Shown: piece after piece, positions 1-8,438 of the stretch | Numbering within the stretch: position 1 is the first letter of the stretch | Layout: every line of letters starts with the position of its first letter | NCBI GenBank assembly: GCA_016710065.1 | Contig: JADJLP010000002.1 | Location: forward strand, 558,001-622,000 | Length of the DNA stretch: 64,000 nt | DNA from: Candidatus Ideonella esbjergensis | GTDB taxonomy: Bacteria > Pseudomonadota > Gammaproteobacteria > Burkholderiales > Burkholderiaceae_C | Direction of reading: 5' to 3' | Notes under the pieces: model-generated | What the model was told of the DNA's origin: nothing | Seen by the model: only the letters and a program-made list of their open reading frames with translations | Database searches by the model: none | Translations under genes and position numbers: made by a program

Positions 1-152
1 TGTGGCAGACCAGCCGGTGGCGCGGCACGCAGGGCGGACTGCTGCGGGGGCGTCCACGCGGCGCAGCCCGCCAGTGATCCCACCACGGGGCCCGAAGCGC
101 AGGCCAGCGCCCCCAGCCTCAGCAGGGCCTGGCGGCGTGCCGGCCAGTTCAA
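1..152 (-). CDS. PA2778-family cysteine peptidase lipoprotein, N-terminal fragment (runs off window)
   Basis: Only about the first 50 codons are present; the gene continues below position 1. The translation has a basic start, a hydrophobic segment and a lipobox (SLAGC), followed by PPQQSALRAAPPAGLP, which resembles the start of mature PA2778-type proteins. That family is a predicted membrane-anchored papain-like (C39-like) peptidase, normally encoded beside PA2779 as it is here. The frame opens at TTG (152), just after the PA2779 stop. A CTG at 158 that overlaps the stop is an alternative start. The catalytic residues lie outside the window, so the call rests on the lipoprotein start and the neighbour. 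Confidence 0.6.
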   Translation of the reverse strand, partial: MNWPARRQALLRLGALACASGPVVGSLAGCAAWTPPQQSALRAAPPAGLP

Positions 153-154
153 GC

Positions 155-562
155 TCAGCGGATCGAGCGGGTGAACGGATAGATCTTGGTGAAGCCCAGG
201 ATGTCGGTGACCAGCAGCAGCACGAAGATGAAGACGATAGTGCCCAGCACATCGCTCGCGCCAGCCGGGGCGGCGTCGATCTGTTGCGCCATGGCCTGGG
301 CTTCGGCGTCGCTCAGCGCGCCCACGCGGGCACGCGCCTGGTCCAGGTTCACGCCGCGCTGTTGCAGGGCGCTGACCACGTCGTTGCGTTGCAGCGTTTG
401 CGCCAGCACGTTGCGCGCATCTTCGGCCGGGCGCAGCGCCACGCCAGCGTCCGCAGCCACCGCTTCAGTGCTGATGGTGGCGGCTTGCGTGGTTTGCACC
501 AGGCCAGCAAAGTTCAGGGCGCCCACGAGGGCCAGGGTGATGGTGCGGTTCCAACGATTCAT
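155..562 (-). CDS. PA2779 family protein, small secreted/membrane protein
   Basis: This 135-residue protein has a Sec-type N-terminal hydrophobic segment ending around TTQAA, an alanine-rich middle (RPAEDARNVLAQTLQRNDV, then DAEAQAMAQQID) and one strongly hydrophobic C-terminal helix (TIVFIFVLLLVTDILGF) before a short basic tail. That is the expected layout and length of the PA2779 family, whose role is unknown. Members are encoded directly upstream of a PA2778-type peptidase, as here. The start at MNRWNRT was chosen because the signal peptide begins there; the same frame is open further upstream but codes for nothing family-like. The two genes are nearly contiguous and probably co-translated. 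Confidence 0.8.
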   Translation of the reverse strand: MNRWNRTITLALVGALNFAGLVQTTQAATISTEAVAADAGVALRPAEDARNVLAQTLQRNDVVSALQQRGVNLDQARARVGALSDAEAQAMAQQIDAAPAGASDVLGTIVFIFVLLLVTDILGFTKIYPFTRSIR

Positions 563-710
563 GTGATGTTCTCCAAAATGGGCCGGGGCCCGTTGATGCG
601 AGCGGGATCGTAGCCACTGCCAGGGCCCACACCGCCAAAGGGAGAGCCGACAAGGTTTCCAATCGTAGGATGTGTTGCGCACGCGCGGCGACAATGCAGG
701 AAATGAAACG

Positions 711-780
711 GCCCCGAGCTCACTTCGTTCGCTGCCCCCGAGGGGCGCGTCAGCACCTTCGGGCGGCCGGGCGGTGCTGA
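711..780. repeat. Dispersed Comamonadaceae-type intergenic repeat, copy A
   Basis: On the minus strand this stretch reads GCCCGGCCGCCCGAAGG, then a C/G-rich CCCCTCGGGGG palindrome, then AGCGAACGAAGTGAGCT. The same three blocks occur in the same order on the plus strand at about 43555-43628. Here the outer part can also fold, with GTCAGCACC facing GGTGCTGAC. The copy ends directly at the start codon of the CDF transporter gene. I recognise this as a repeat common in Comamonadaceae genomes, but its function is not known to me. Confidence 0.7.
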
Positions 781-781
781 C

Positions 782-1669
782 ATGCATGTCTCAGGCTATC
801 TGAAGGTGTCGGTGGCGGTGGCGCTGGCCACCATCGTGCTCAAGACCAGCGCCTGGTGGCTCACCGATTCAGTCAGCCTGTTGTCGGATGCGCTGGAATC
901 GCTGGTGAACCTGGCGGGCGCCATGTTCGCGCTGGCCATGGTCACCATTGCCGCCCAGCCGCCCGACGAAGACCACCCTTACGGGCACCACAAGGCCGAA
1001 TACTTTTCCAGTGGCTTCGAGGGTGTGCTCATCCTGGCTGCCGCGCTGGGCATCATCGTGGCAGCGGTGATGCGCTGGTTGCAGCCACATGCGCTGGAAT
1101 CGCTGGGGCTGGGCCTGGTGCTGTCGGTCATCAGTTCGGCCATGAACGGCGTACTGGCCACGGCCATGCTGAAGAAGGCACGCGAGCACCAGTCGATGGC
1201 GCTGGAGGCCGATGCGCGCCACTTGTTCACCGATGTGTGGACGTCGGTGGGCGTGATCATTGGCTTGGTGGGCGTGCAACTCACCGGCTGGCTGTGGCTG
1301 GATCCGCTGGCCGCCATCGGTGTGGCCATCAACATCATCCGCGAGGGCTGGTCTTTGGTGCGGCGCTCGGCCGATGGCCTGATGGACAGCGCACTGGAGG
1401 ACGTGCACCGCCAGGCCATTCATCAGGTGCTGCAGGGCTTTGCAGACCGCATCCGCTTCGACCACCTGGTGACCCGCCGTGCCGGTGCGCGCCGTTTTGC
1501 CGACTTGCACATGCACATGCCGGCCGACTGGACCTTGCAGCGCGCCGCGACCGTGCGCGAAGACGTGGAACAGGCCCTGATGCGTGCGGTGCCCGGCCTG
1601 CGGGCCAGCATCCAGATGCTGCCCATGGACGTGGAAGCCCACTTTGGCGACGAGAAGGACCTGGAATGA
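782..1669 (+). CDS. Cation diffusion facilitator (CDF) family metal exporter, FieF-like
   Basis: This 295-residue inner-membrane protein resembles proton-coupled divalent metal exporters (Zn/Fe/Cd). Features in order: TM helices 1-2 with the CDF signature SVSLLSDALESLVNL (about residues 30-45); the loop PPDEDHPYGHHKAEYFSSGFEG after helix 2; a helix 5 motif ADARHLFTDVWTSVGV giving the His-x3-Asp metal pair; and a soluble C-terminal domain with LHMHMPADW. In the helix 2 site the second acidic residue expected by comparison with FieF looks shifted (DALES rather than DxxxD). The stop overlaps the dtd start (ATGA), so the two are translationally coupled. A dispersed repeat abuts the start codon and the ribosome-binding site is weak. 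Confidence 0.85.
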   Translation: MHVSGYLKVSVAVALATIVLKTSAWWLTDSVSLLSDALESLVNLAGAMFALAMVTIAAQPPDEDHPYGHHKAEYFSSGFEGVLILAAALGIIVAAVMRWLQPHALESLGLGLVLSVISSAMNGVLATAMLKKAREHQSMALEADARHLFTDVWTSVGVIIGLVGVQLTGWLWLDPLAAIGVAINIIREGWSLVRRSADGLMDSALEDVHRQAIHQVLQGFADRIRFDHLVTRRAGARRFADLHMHMPADWTLQRAATVREDVEQALMRAVPGLRASIQMLPMDVEAHFGDEKDLE

Positions 1670-2121
1670 TCGCGCTGCTGCAGCGGGTGCGCGGAGCCCG
1701 AGTGGAGGTGGCCGGCGCCACCATCGGACAGATTGCGGCCGGCCTGCTGGTGCTGGTGTGCGCCGAGCCATGCGACACCTCGGCCCAAGCCAGCAAACTG
1801 GTGGACAAGTTGCTGAAGCTGCGCATCTTCAGCGACGAGGCCGGCAAGATGAACCGTAGCGTGCAGGACCTGGACGGTGCCGGCTCGCCGGGCGGCCTGC
1901 TGATCGTCTCGCAGTTCACCCTCGCGGCCGACACCGCCAGCGGCAACCGCCCCGGTTTCAGCGGCGCCGCACCGGCAACGCTGGGCCAGGCCTTGTACGA
2001 CGAGGTGGTGGCGCTGGCGCGCGCCCGTCACCCTGTGGTGGCCACCGGAGAGTTCGGTGCCGACATGCAGGTGCACCTGGTGAACAACGGCCCGGTCACC
2101 ATCCCCTTGCGCATTGTTTGA
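1666..2121 (+). CDS. dtd: D-aminoacyl-tRNA deacylase
   Basis: Dtd hydrolyses D-amino acids (and glycine) mischarged on tRNA, a cytosolic proofreading step. The protein is 151 residues, normal for the family. It starts MIALLQRVRGARVEV and carries both hallmark motifs: SQFTL at about residue 82 and the cis-proline motif NNGPVT at about 140-145. The start overlaps the stop of the CDF gene by four bases (ATGA), which fixes it. The gene between these motifs is uninterrupted. Confidence 0.95.
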   Translation: MIALLQRVRGARVEVAGATIGQIAAGLLVLVCAEPCDTSAQASKLVDKLLKLRIFSDEAGKMNRSVQDLDGAGSPGGLLIVSQFTLAADTASGNRPGFSGAAPATLGQALYDEVVALARARHPVVATGEFGADMQVHLVNNGPVTIPLRIV

Positions 2122-2132
2122 AAGCAGCCTCC

Positions 2133-2495
2133 ATGAGCACACCCGCCATCCAGACCTTCGAGCAACCAGTCATGCCGCCCGTGGTGGATCACCCGCGGGT
2201 GGAGCGCCGCGAGGTGGGTGCGCCCGAGCGCCACTCCTGGACGCTGTACGAGAGCGCAACCGACGGCATCAGCGCCGGCATCTGGCACTGCGAGCCGGGG
2301 CGCTGGCGCATCGAGTTCGGCCCACGTGAGCACGAGTACTTTTTCGTGGTGCAGGGGCGGGCGCGACTGCACAGCGTGGACGGCACGGTGACCGAGCTGG
2401 GGCCGGGCCAGGCGGCGGTGATTCCGGCCGGGTTCCGAGGTTCGTTCGAAGTGCTGGAGCGCGTGCGCAAACACTTCGTGGTGGTGGAGCGCTGA
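2133..2495 (+). CDS. Cupin-domain protein
   Basis: This 120-residue single-domain protein has the beta-barrel pattern of the small cupin_3 (DUF861/EutQ-like) type: WHCEPGRWRIEF, EHEYFFVVQGRARLHSVDG, then LGPGQAAVIPAGFRGSFEV. Such proteins often accompany metabolic genes as metal- or ligand-binding enzymes, but the substrate cannot be read from the sequence. An in-frame TTG lies 15 bases upstream and overlaps the dtd stop. The ATG at 2133 (MSTPAIQTF) was preferred. It follows dtd at once and is likely in the same transcript. Confidence 0.75.
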   Translation: MSTPAIQTFEQPVMPPVVDHPRVERREVGAPERHSWTLYESATDGISAGIWHCEPGRWRIEFGPREHEYFFVVQGRARLHSVDGTVTELGPGQAAVIPAGFRGSFEVLERVRKHFVVVER

Positions 2496-2504
2496 GTTGC
2501 CGAC

Positions 2505-3791
2505 CTACTGGTAAGACCTGGCGTCCTCGATCACCTTGCCGTCGTTGGGCAGGCTGCCAGGGGCCACCACCAGCACCTCGCCTCGCAGCTTGGTGACGTC
2601 GCGCACGGTGTCGGCCACTGCCGTGGCCAAGCCCTTGGCGGCACCGCTGGTTTCCAGCTTCAGCGTCATGCGGTCGTTGGCCATTTCACCTTCCACCACC
2701 AGGCGGGCGCGCGTGATCTCGGGGTGGCGCTTCACCACGGCGGCGACCTGACCAGGGTGTACAAACATGCCGCGTACCTTCACCGTCTGGTCAGCGCGGC
2801 CCATCCAGCCCTTGATGCGGGCATTGGTGCGGCCGGTGGGGCAGGTGCCGGGCAACACGGCGGACAGGTCGCCGGTGCCAAAGCGCACCAGCGGGTAATC
2901 GGGGTTCAGCGTGGTGACCACCAGCTCGCCCACCTCGCCTTCGGGCACTGGATCACCCGTACCAGGCCGCACGATTTCCACGATCACGCCTTCATCGATC
3001 ACCAGGCCTTCGCGGGCCGAGGTTTCGTAGGCGATCAGGCCCAGGTCGGCCGTGGCATAGCACTGGTAGGCGGCGATGCCGTGCTGGGTGAACCAGTCGC
3101 GCAGCGAGGGCGGGCAGGCCTCGCCCGACACCAGCGCCTTGGTGATGCTGGGGATGGGGCTGGCCACCGGCCCACCGGCCTCGGCGGCTTTTTCCACCAT
3201 GATCTTCAGAAAGCTGGGCGTGCCGATATAGCCATGCGGCTGCAACTCGGCCACGGCCTGCAGCTGTAGCTCGGTGTTGCCCACGCCACCAGCGAAGGTG
3301 GTGCAGCCCAGCGCGTGGGCCCCCGTTTCCATCATCGAGCCGGCCGGGGTGAGGTGGTAGCTGAAGCTGCAATGCGCCAGGTCGCCAGCGCGGAAGCCGG
3401 CGGCGTGGATGGCGCGTGCCATGCGCCAGTAGTCGGCCGCATGGCCTTCGGGTTCGTAGATGGGGCCGGGGCTCTGGAAGACCCGGCGCGCGCCTTGTGC
3501 CGTGCGCAGACCGCGCCAGCCGATGGCCGAGAAGCCGCCGAAGGGGTCGCGGTTGGTGGAATCTGCACGCGAGGCCTGCTGGCGTTCCAGCAGCTCGTGC
3601 TTGCGGGTCACCGGCAACTTGGCCAGAGCTGCGCGTGACGTGATGGTGCTGGCATCCACGCCCCTCAGCACCTCGGCCAAGGCAGCAGTGCCGCGCTGTG
3701 CCTGCGCCACGGCGCCGGGCAGGGCGGCCATCAGGGCGGCCTCACGCTGGGCAGCATCGCGTTTTTCCAGCGCGTCGTAGAAATCAGTCAT
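2505..3791 (-). CDS. Phenylacetate-CoA ligase-like AMP-binding protein (PaaK family)
   Basis: This 428-residue adenylate-forming enzyme is predicted to activate a carboxylic acid to its CoA thioester. PaaK-like features are VFQSPGPIYEPEG near residue 105, the SYHLTPAG segment, the TKALVSGEACP region, CYATADLGLIAYE (where PaaK has the YG-TE adenylate motif), GELVVTTLNPDYPLVRFGTGDLS, and a C-terminal lid with GRADQTVKVRGMFVHPGQV. It is the last gene of a branched-chain-type ABC transporter operon, so its substrate is probably what the transporter imports. The usual ligase start SSGTTG is replaced by QSPG. The start overlaps the preceding gene by eight bases. Confidence 0.8.
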   Translation of the reverse strand: MTDFYDALEKRDAAQREAALMAALPGAVAQAQRGTAALAEVLRGVDASTITSRAALAKLPVTRKHELLERQQASRADSTNRDPFGGFSAIGWRGLRTAQGARRVFQSPGPIYEPEGHAADYWRMARAIHAAGFRAGDLAHCSFSYHLTPAGSMMETGAHALGCTTFAGGVGNTELQLQAVAELQPHGYIGTPSFLKIMVEKAAEAGGPVASPIPSITKALVSGEACPPSLRDWFTQHGIAAYQCYATADLGLIAYETSAREGLVIDEGVIVEIVRPGTGDPVPEGEVGELVVTTLNPDYPLVRFGTGDLSAVLPGTCPTGRTNARIKGWMGRADQTVKVRGMFVHPGQVAAVVKRHPEITRARLVVEGEMANDRMTLKLETSGAAKGLATAVADTVRDVTKLRGEVLVVAPGSLPNDGKVIEDARSYQ

Positions 3792-4086
3792 CGCGGTCGC
3801 TCCACTGCGTCAGTTTTCTCTTCAGGTCGGTCACGAAAGCGCGCACCTGGGCGGCGTCCTTCAGCGTCAGTTCCTGCCACTCGGGCGTGCGTGCGGGCTT
3901 CTTCACCACGGCCACACGCAACACCGCGCCATCGTCGCTCAACGCCGCGCGGGCCAGTACCTGGGCCTTGCGCTCGAAGCGGCCTTCGCGTTCGGTGAGG
4001 CCGGCCTCGCGCAACTCACGCCTAAGGCGTTGCAGCGCCTCGTCCGCCTTGAACGGCGGCGGGGCGAAACCCCATTCCTCGCTCAT
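3784..4086 (-). CDS. Small conserved protein of the Liv/CoA-ligase operon, function unknown
   Basis: This 100-residue cytosolic protein has no signal peptide or membrane segment. It opens MSEEWGFAPPPFKADEALQRLRRELREAGL, predicting a short helical N-terminus, followed by beta-rich stretches (RFERKAQVLARAAL, GAVLRVAVVKKP) and a basic C-terminal helix (KDAAQVRAFVTDLKRKLTQW). I do not recognise a named domain. It lies between livF and the PaaK-like gene and overlaps the latter by eight bases, so it is tightly coupled to ligase translation. A role as a ligase partner is possible but is only inferred from position. Confidence 0.7.
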   Translation of the reverse strand: MSEEWGFAPPPFKADEALQRLRRELREAGLTEREGRFERKAQVLARAALSDDGAVLRVAVVKKPARTPEWQELTLKDAAQVRAFVTDLKRKLTQWSDRDD

Positions 4087-4101
4087 GTTGTTTGGCGCTC
4101 C

Positions 4102-4914
4102 TTATGCCAGCCAACGCTTGCGGCGCTTGTAGCTCTTCACGTCCTTGAAGCTCTTGCGGTCACCGCCGCCCATGCCCAGGTAGAACTCCTTCACGTCCTC
4201 GTTCTCGCGCAAATCCTTGGCGGCGCCGTCCATCACGATGCGGCCGTTCTCCAGGATGTAGCCGTAGTCGGCGTAGCGCAGCGCGATGTTGGTGTTCTGC
4301 TCGGCCAGCAGAAAGGTGACACGCTCTTTCGTGTTCAGGTCCTTCACGATCTCGAACACTTCTTCAACGATCTGTGGTGCCAGGCCCATGCTGGGTTCGT
4401 CCAGCAGCACCATCTTGGGGTTGGCCATCAGCGCGCGGCCGATGGCACACATCTGCTGCTCGCCACCCGAGGTGTAGGCGGCCTGGCTGGTGCGGCGGGT
4501 CTTGAGGCGCGGAAAGTAGTTGTAGACCTTCTCCAGCGTCTGGGCCACGGCGGCCTTGCCGTCCTGCCGGGTGTAGGCCCCGGTCATCAGGTTGTCTTCG
4601 ATGCTGAGGTGAGCAAAGCAGTGCCGACCTTCCATCACCTGAATCACGCCGCGGTCCACCATGTCGGCCGGGCTGAGCTTCTCGATGCGCTCGCCGCGCA
4701 ACTCGATGCTGCCCTTGGTGACCTCGCCGCGCTCGCCGGCCAGCAGGTTGCTCACCGCGCGCAGCGTGGTGGTCTTGCCCGCGCCATTGCCACCCAACAG
4801 CGCCACCACCTGGCCCTCAGGCACCTGCAGCGACACGCCCTTCAACACCAGGATGACGTGGTTGTAGATGACCTCGATGCCGTTGACGTTCAGAAGGATG
4901 TTCGGTGCGCTCAT
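4102..4914 (-). CDS. livF: Branched-chain amino acid-type ABC transporter ATPase LivF
   Basis: This is one of the two nucleotide-binding subunits of a HAAT-family importer. It has Walker A GGNGAGKTT (about residues 41-49), an ABC signature in the variant form TSGGEQQ, Walker B VLLDEPSMGL and the downstream LAEQN switch region. The C-terminal extension is basic (SYKRRKRWLA). The start at MSAPNILLN (4914) was chosen over an upstream in-frame ATG because LivF homology begins there. It is separated from livG by three other genes in the same operon. LivF-type subunits act in the cytoplasm, paired with LivG on the LivH/LivM channel. Confidence 0.9.
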   Translation of the reverse strand: MSAPNILLNVNGIEVIYNHVILVLKGVSLQVPEGQVVALLGGNGAGKTTTLRAVSNLLAGERGEVTKGSIELRGERIEKLSPADMVDRGVIQVMEGRHCFAHLSIEDNLMTGAYTRQDGKAAVAQTLEKVYNYFPRLKTRRTSQAAYTSGGEQQMCAIGRALMANPKMVLLDEPSMGLAPQIVEEVFEIVKDLNTKERVTFLLAEQNTNIALRYADYGYILENGRIVMDGAAKDLRENEDVKEFYLGMGGGDRKSFKDVKSYKRRKRWLA

Positions 4915-5001
4915 GTGCTTCGCCTTTGTCTCATTCAAGGGCCGCACGCGGCGCTTGAATGAGGGCCCCTTTTCGCGCGGGGCCCCCAGGGGTTCAAACG
5001 A

Positions 5002-6339
5002 TCAGGACTGGCAGTCGGCAGGCGTTCTGCGCGTCAGCTTCTTCTCTCCGGCGTACTTCTCGGCCGAGGCCCTGACCATGGGCTTGATGATCTGTTCATC
5101 GGCCTGGATCCAGTCGGACGCCCAGACGAACTTGGCACCGTCCCAGGTGTGCACGCGCGCCCAGTTGGCACCCAGGTGATCGGCGCAACTGGTGGAGATG
5201 GGCCGCATCACACCCTTGAAGCCCAGTGCGTCGAGCTTGGCCTGGGTGAGGTTGAGGTTCTCGTAACCCCAGCGCGCCTGCTCGCCGCTCAGAACCTTGC
5301 CCTTGCCGAAACGTTCTTGTGCCGCGCGCACGCCTTCGGTGGCCAGCATCGCGCCCATGACCCCGCGCATGTAGAGCACGCTGCCGACTTCTTCCTTGGG
5401 TCCGCTGCCCTGGCCCTTGGTGTGCACCTTGTCAAGAATGTCCTTGACCACGGACGACTGCGTCTCGGCACCATGCTGCATCATCACTGCGCTGTAGCCC
5501 TTGGCGGCAGCGCCCACATCCTTCAGGTCTGGCTCGGCGCCTGACCACCAGGTGCCGAACATCTTCTCGCGCGGATAGCCCGTGGCAACGGCTTCCTTGA
5601 TCGCGGTGGGGGTCATCACACCCCAGGTCTGCATCACCACGAAGTCGGGCTTCTGTTGGCGCACCTGCAGCCAGATGGCCTTCTGCTCCACGCCCGGAGC
5701 CGGCACCGGCAGCAGCAGCAACTCGAAGCCATGCATCTTTGAGCGTTCGGTCACGATGGGCAGCAGCTCTTTGCCGAAGGCGCTGTCGTGATAGACGACG
5801 GCAATCTTCTTCCCCTTGAGCTTGTCCCAGCCGCCTTGGGTCTTGGCGATGTGCTGCAGTACCGCGTCGCCGGCAACCCAGTAGTGGCCCACGAGCGGGA
5901 AGTTCCATTTGAAGGTACTGCCATCGGCGGTGTCGCTGCGGCCGTAGCCCGAGGTGATCATGGGGATCTTGTCACCCGGAACCTTGTCGGTCAGCGCGAA
6001 GGTGATGCCGGTGGACAAGGGCTGGAACACCGTGGCACCACCATTCTTGCCCTTCAGGCGCTCGTAGCACTCAACGCCGCGCGCCGTGTCGTAGGCCGTC
6101 TCGCATTCCTCAACCAGCGTCATGACGCCGTTGATGCCGCCGCGCGCGTTGACCAGCTTCATGTAGTCGTTGTGGCCGTTGGCCCAGGGCGTGGCGTTCG
6201 GTGCGACCGGGCCGGTGCGGCCCGACAGCACGGGGAAGAACTGCTGCTTGGCCTGTGCCATGGCAGCGCTGGAGAGCAGCAGGCCCCCGGCACTGGTGGT
6301 GGCCATGGCGATGGCCAGGGTGATGGAACGGATTTGCAT
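5002..6339 (-). CDS. Periplasmic substrate-binding protein of the Liv-type ABC transporter
   Basis: This 445-residue protein has a signal peptide ending near SSAAMAQA. It is a type I periplasmic binding protein (Peripla_BP_6) with NDYMKLVNARGGINGV and VEECETAYDTARGVECYERL, typical of the N-lobe, and GKKIAVVYHDSAFGKELLPI opening the second lobe. The start at MQIRSIT is supported by a strong GGAGGT ribosome-binding site immediately upstream. Compared with LivJ/LivK it is longer, as is usual for binding proteins of aromatic- or organic-acid importers. The ligand cannot be read off, but the CoA ligases at both ends of the operon favour a carboxylate over an amino acid. Confidence 0.9.
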   Translation of the reverse strand: MQIRSITLAIAMATTSAGGLLLSSAAMAQAKQQFFPVLSGRTGPVAPNATPWANGHNDYMKLVNARGGINGVMTLVEECETAYDTARGVECYERLKGKNGGATVFQPLSTGITFALTDKVPGDKIPMITSGYGRSDTADGSTFKWNFPLVGHYWVAGDAVLQHIAKTQGGWDKLKGKKIAVVYHDSAFGKELLPIVTERSKMHGFELLLLPVPAPGVEQKAIWLQVRQQKPDFVVMQTWGVMTPTAIKEAVATGYPREKMFGTWWSGAEPDLKDVGAAAKGYSAVMMQHGAETQSSVVKDILDKVHTKGQGSGPKEEVGSVLYMRGVMGAMLATEGVRAAQERFGKGKVLSGEQARWGYENLNLTQAKLDALGFKGVMRPISTSCADHLGANWARVHTWDGAKFVWASDWIQADEQIIKPMVRASAEKYAGEKKLTRRTPADCQS

Positions 6340-6403
6340 TTGTCTACCTCCGGAAGGGGTGAAAAGAGCACTCGTCAGTGCGGGGGAACTTGATGTCATT
6401 GCA

Positions 6404-7480
6404 TCAATGCGGGAAGGGCCACAGGCGAAGCTTCTCCTTGCCGATGGACCACAGGCGTGCGAGACCGTGCGGTTCGACGATCAGGAAGAAGACGATCAAG
6501 CCGCCGAAGATCATCAACTCGGAATGCGAGATCAACTCGGTGCTGATCGTGATGCCGAAGACAGCCCCCAACGCCGGCAGCGCCTGGTTCAGGAAGATCG
6601 GCAGCACGACGATGAAGGCGGCACCAAAGAAGCTGCCCATGACCGACCCCAGGCCGCCGATGATGACCATGAAAAGCAGCTGGAAGGAGCGGTCGATGTT
6701 GAAGGCGGCGGGTTCCCAGGAACCCAGGTGCACGAAGCCCCACAGCGCGCCGGCCACGCCGACGAAGAACGAACTGACGGCGAAGGCAGAGAGCTTGGCG
6801 TTGACCGGCCGGATGCCGATCACCGAGGCTGCCACGTCCATGTCGCGCATGGCCATCCACTCGCGTCCGATGTGGCCGCGCACCAGGTTCTTGGCCAGCA
6901 GCGCGAACACCAGCACAAAGCCCAGGCAGAAGTAGTACTTGCCCAGCGGCCCGTCGATCCTGATGCCGAACAGTGACAGGTCGGCCACGCTGACGGTACC
7001 GGAGGTCGAGTCGTTGGTGAACCACTTGATGCGCAGGAAAGCCCAGTCGAAGAAGAACTGCGCGGCCAGCGTGGCGACCGCCAGGTACAGGCCCTTGATG
7101 CGCAGCGACGGGATGCCGAACAGTACGCCGGCCACGGTGGAGCACAGGCCGCCCAACAGGATGGCGACGATCACTGGCATGCCTTCGACACGCACGAAGA
7201 AGTTGTAGGCCGCATAGGCGCCCACCGCCATGAAGGCGCCGGTTCCCAGCGAGATCTGCCCGCAGTAGCCGACCAGGATGTTGAGGCCCATGGCCGCCAG
7301 CGCCATGATCAGGAACGGGATCAGGATGGCGCGGTACATGTACTCGTCGGCCACCAGCGGCACACCGACCAGGGCCACCGCCAGCAGCAGCGCGATGCCC
7401 CAACGGTCCTGCGCGATCGGGAAGATCTGCTGATCCGCTGGGTAGTTGGTCTTGAACTGGCCGTTTTCGCGATAGAGCAT
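6404..7480 (-). CDS. livM: Branched-chain amino acid-type ABC transporter permease LivM
   Basis: This 358-residue inner-membrane permease shows many hydrophobic helices and the LivM hallmark EYMYRAILIPFLIMALAAMGLNILVGYCGQISLG. The EAA-like cytoplasmic loop reads GREWMAMRDMDVAASVIGI. The start at MLYRENGQF (7480) is preceded by GGAGAAAAAC, a good ribosome-binding site, and leaves 19 bases after livH. Compared with E. coli LivM it has the common short N-terminal extension of betaproteobacterial versions. It pairs with LivH in the same operon. Confidence 0.92.
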   Translation of the reverse strand: MLYRENGQFKTNYPADQQIFPIAQDRWGIALLLAVALVGVPLVADEYMYRAILIPFLIMALAAMGLNILVGYCGQISLGTGAFMAVGAYAAYNFFVRVEGMPVIVAILLGGLCSTVAGVLFGIPSLRIKGLYLAVATLAAQFFFDWAFLRIKWFTNDSTSGTVSVADLSLFGIRIDGPLGKYYFCLGFVLVFALLAKNLVRGHIGREWMAMRDMDVAASVIGIRPVNAKLSAFAVSSFFVGVAGALWGFVHLGSWEPAAFNIDRSFQLLFMVIIGGLGSVMGSFFGAAFIVVLPIFLNQALPALGAVFGITISTELISHSELMIFGGLIVFFLIVEPHGLARLWSIGKEKLRLWPFPH

Positions 7481-7499
7481 GTTTTTCTCCTGCCTGTGC

Positions 7500-8429
7500 T
7501 CAGACGCGGTCAATGATCTTTTCGCCGAACAGCCCTTGGGGCCGCACGAGGAGGACGAACAGCACCAGTACGTAGCCGAACCAAATCTCGATGCCACCGC
7601 CCAGCATGGGGCCGATGAACACCTCGGACAGCTTCTCGCCTACGCCGATGATCAGGCCGCCGATGATGGCGCCGGGCACCGAGGTGAGACCACCCAAGAT
7701 CACCACGGGAAGTGCTTTCAGGGCCACCAGTGACAGCGAGAACTGCACGCCCAGCTTGCTGCCCCAGATGACGCCGGCCACCAGGGCGACGAAGCCCGCG
7801 ACACTCCAGACGATGACCCAGATGCGACCCAGCGGGATGCCGATGGATTGCGCCGCCTGGTGGTCGTCGGCCACGGCGCGCAGCGCCCGGCCGGTGGAGG
7901 TGTACTGAAAGAACAGCGACAGCGCAACCACCAGGGCGGCAGCTATCACCGCAGCATAGAGATCCTCCTTGTTCACCAGCAGGCCACCCTCAAACACCTG
8001 CTCGAACAGGAACATCGGATCCTTGGGCAGGCCGATGTCGATCTTGTAGATCTCGCTGCCAAACAGTGTCTGGCCGAAACCGTCGAGAAAGTAGGCGATG
8101 CCCAGTGTGGCCATCAACAGGGTGATGCCTTCCTGGTTGACAAGCTTGCCGAGCACCAGGCGCTGAATCACCCAGGCGACGGCGACCATCACCGCCAGCG
8201 CAGCGACGAAGGCAATCAGATTGCCCAGCACCTTGCTGTCGTTGCCGAGCACGGCCGGCAGCCACTCGGAGAAGCGGGCCATGGCCAACGCGGCGAACAA
8301 CACCATCGCGCCCTGCGCGAAATTGAAGACCCCGCTGGCTTTGAAGATCAGCACAAAGCCGAGTGCGACCAGTGAATAGAGCATGCCCGACATCAGGCCG
8401 CCGATGAGGGTTTCGAGAAACGGTCCCAT
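7500..8429 (-). CDS. livH: Branched-chain amino acid-type ABC transporter permease LivH
   Basis: This 309-residue integral membrane protein opens with LIGGLMSGMLYSLVALGFVLIFKASGVFNFAQG, the characteristic LivH start. The conserved cytoplasmic loop TSTGRALRAVADDHQAAQSIGIP contacts the ATPases. The C-terminal membrane region GGLTSVPGAIIGGLIIG matches the family. It forms the channel with LivM, and the spacing to livG (9 bases) and livM (19 bases) fits a single transcript. Confidence 0.93.
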   Translation of the reverse strand: MGPFLETLIGGLMSGMLYSLVALGFVLIFKASGVFNFAQGAMVLFAALAMARFSEWLPAVLGNDSKVLGNLIAFVAALAVMVAVAWVIQRLVLGKLVNQEGITLLMATLGIAYFLDGFGQTLFGSEIYKIDIGLPKDPMFLFEQVFEGGLLVNKEDLYAAVIAAALVVALSLFFQYTSTGRALRAVADDHQAAQSIGIPLGRIWVIVWSVAGFVALVAGVIWGSKLGVQFSLSLVALKALPVVILGGLTSVPGAIIGGLIIGVGEKLSEVFIGPMLGGGIEIWFGYVLVLFVLLVRPQGLFGEKIIDRV

Positions 8430-8438
8430 GTCTTGTCC

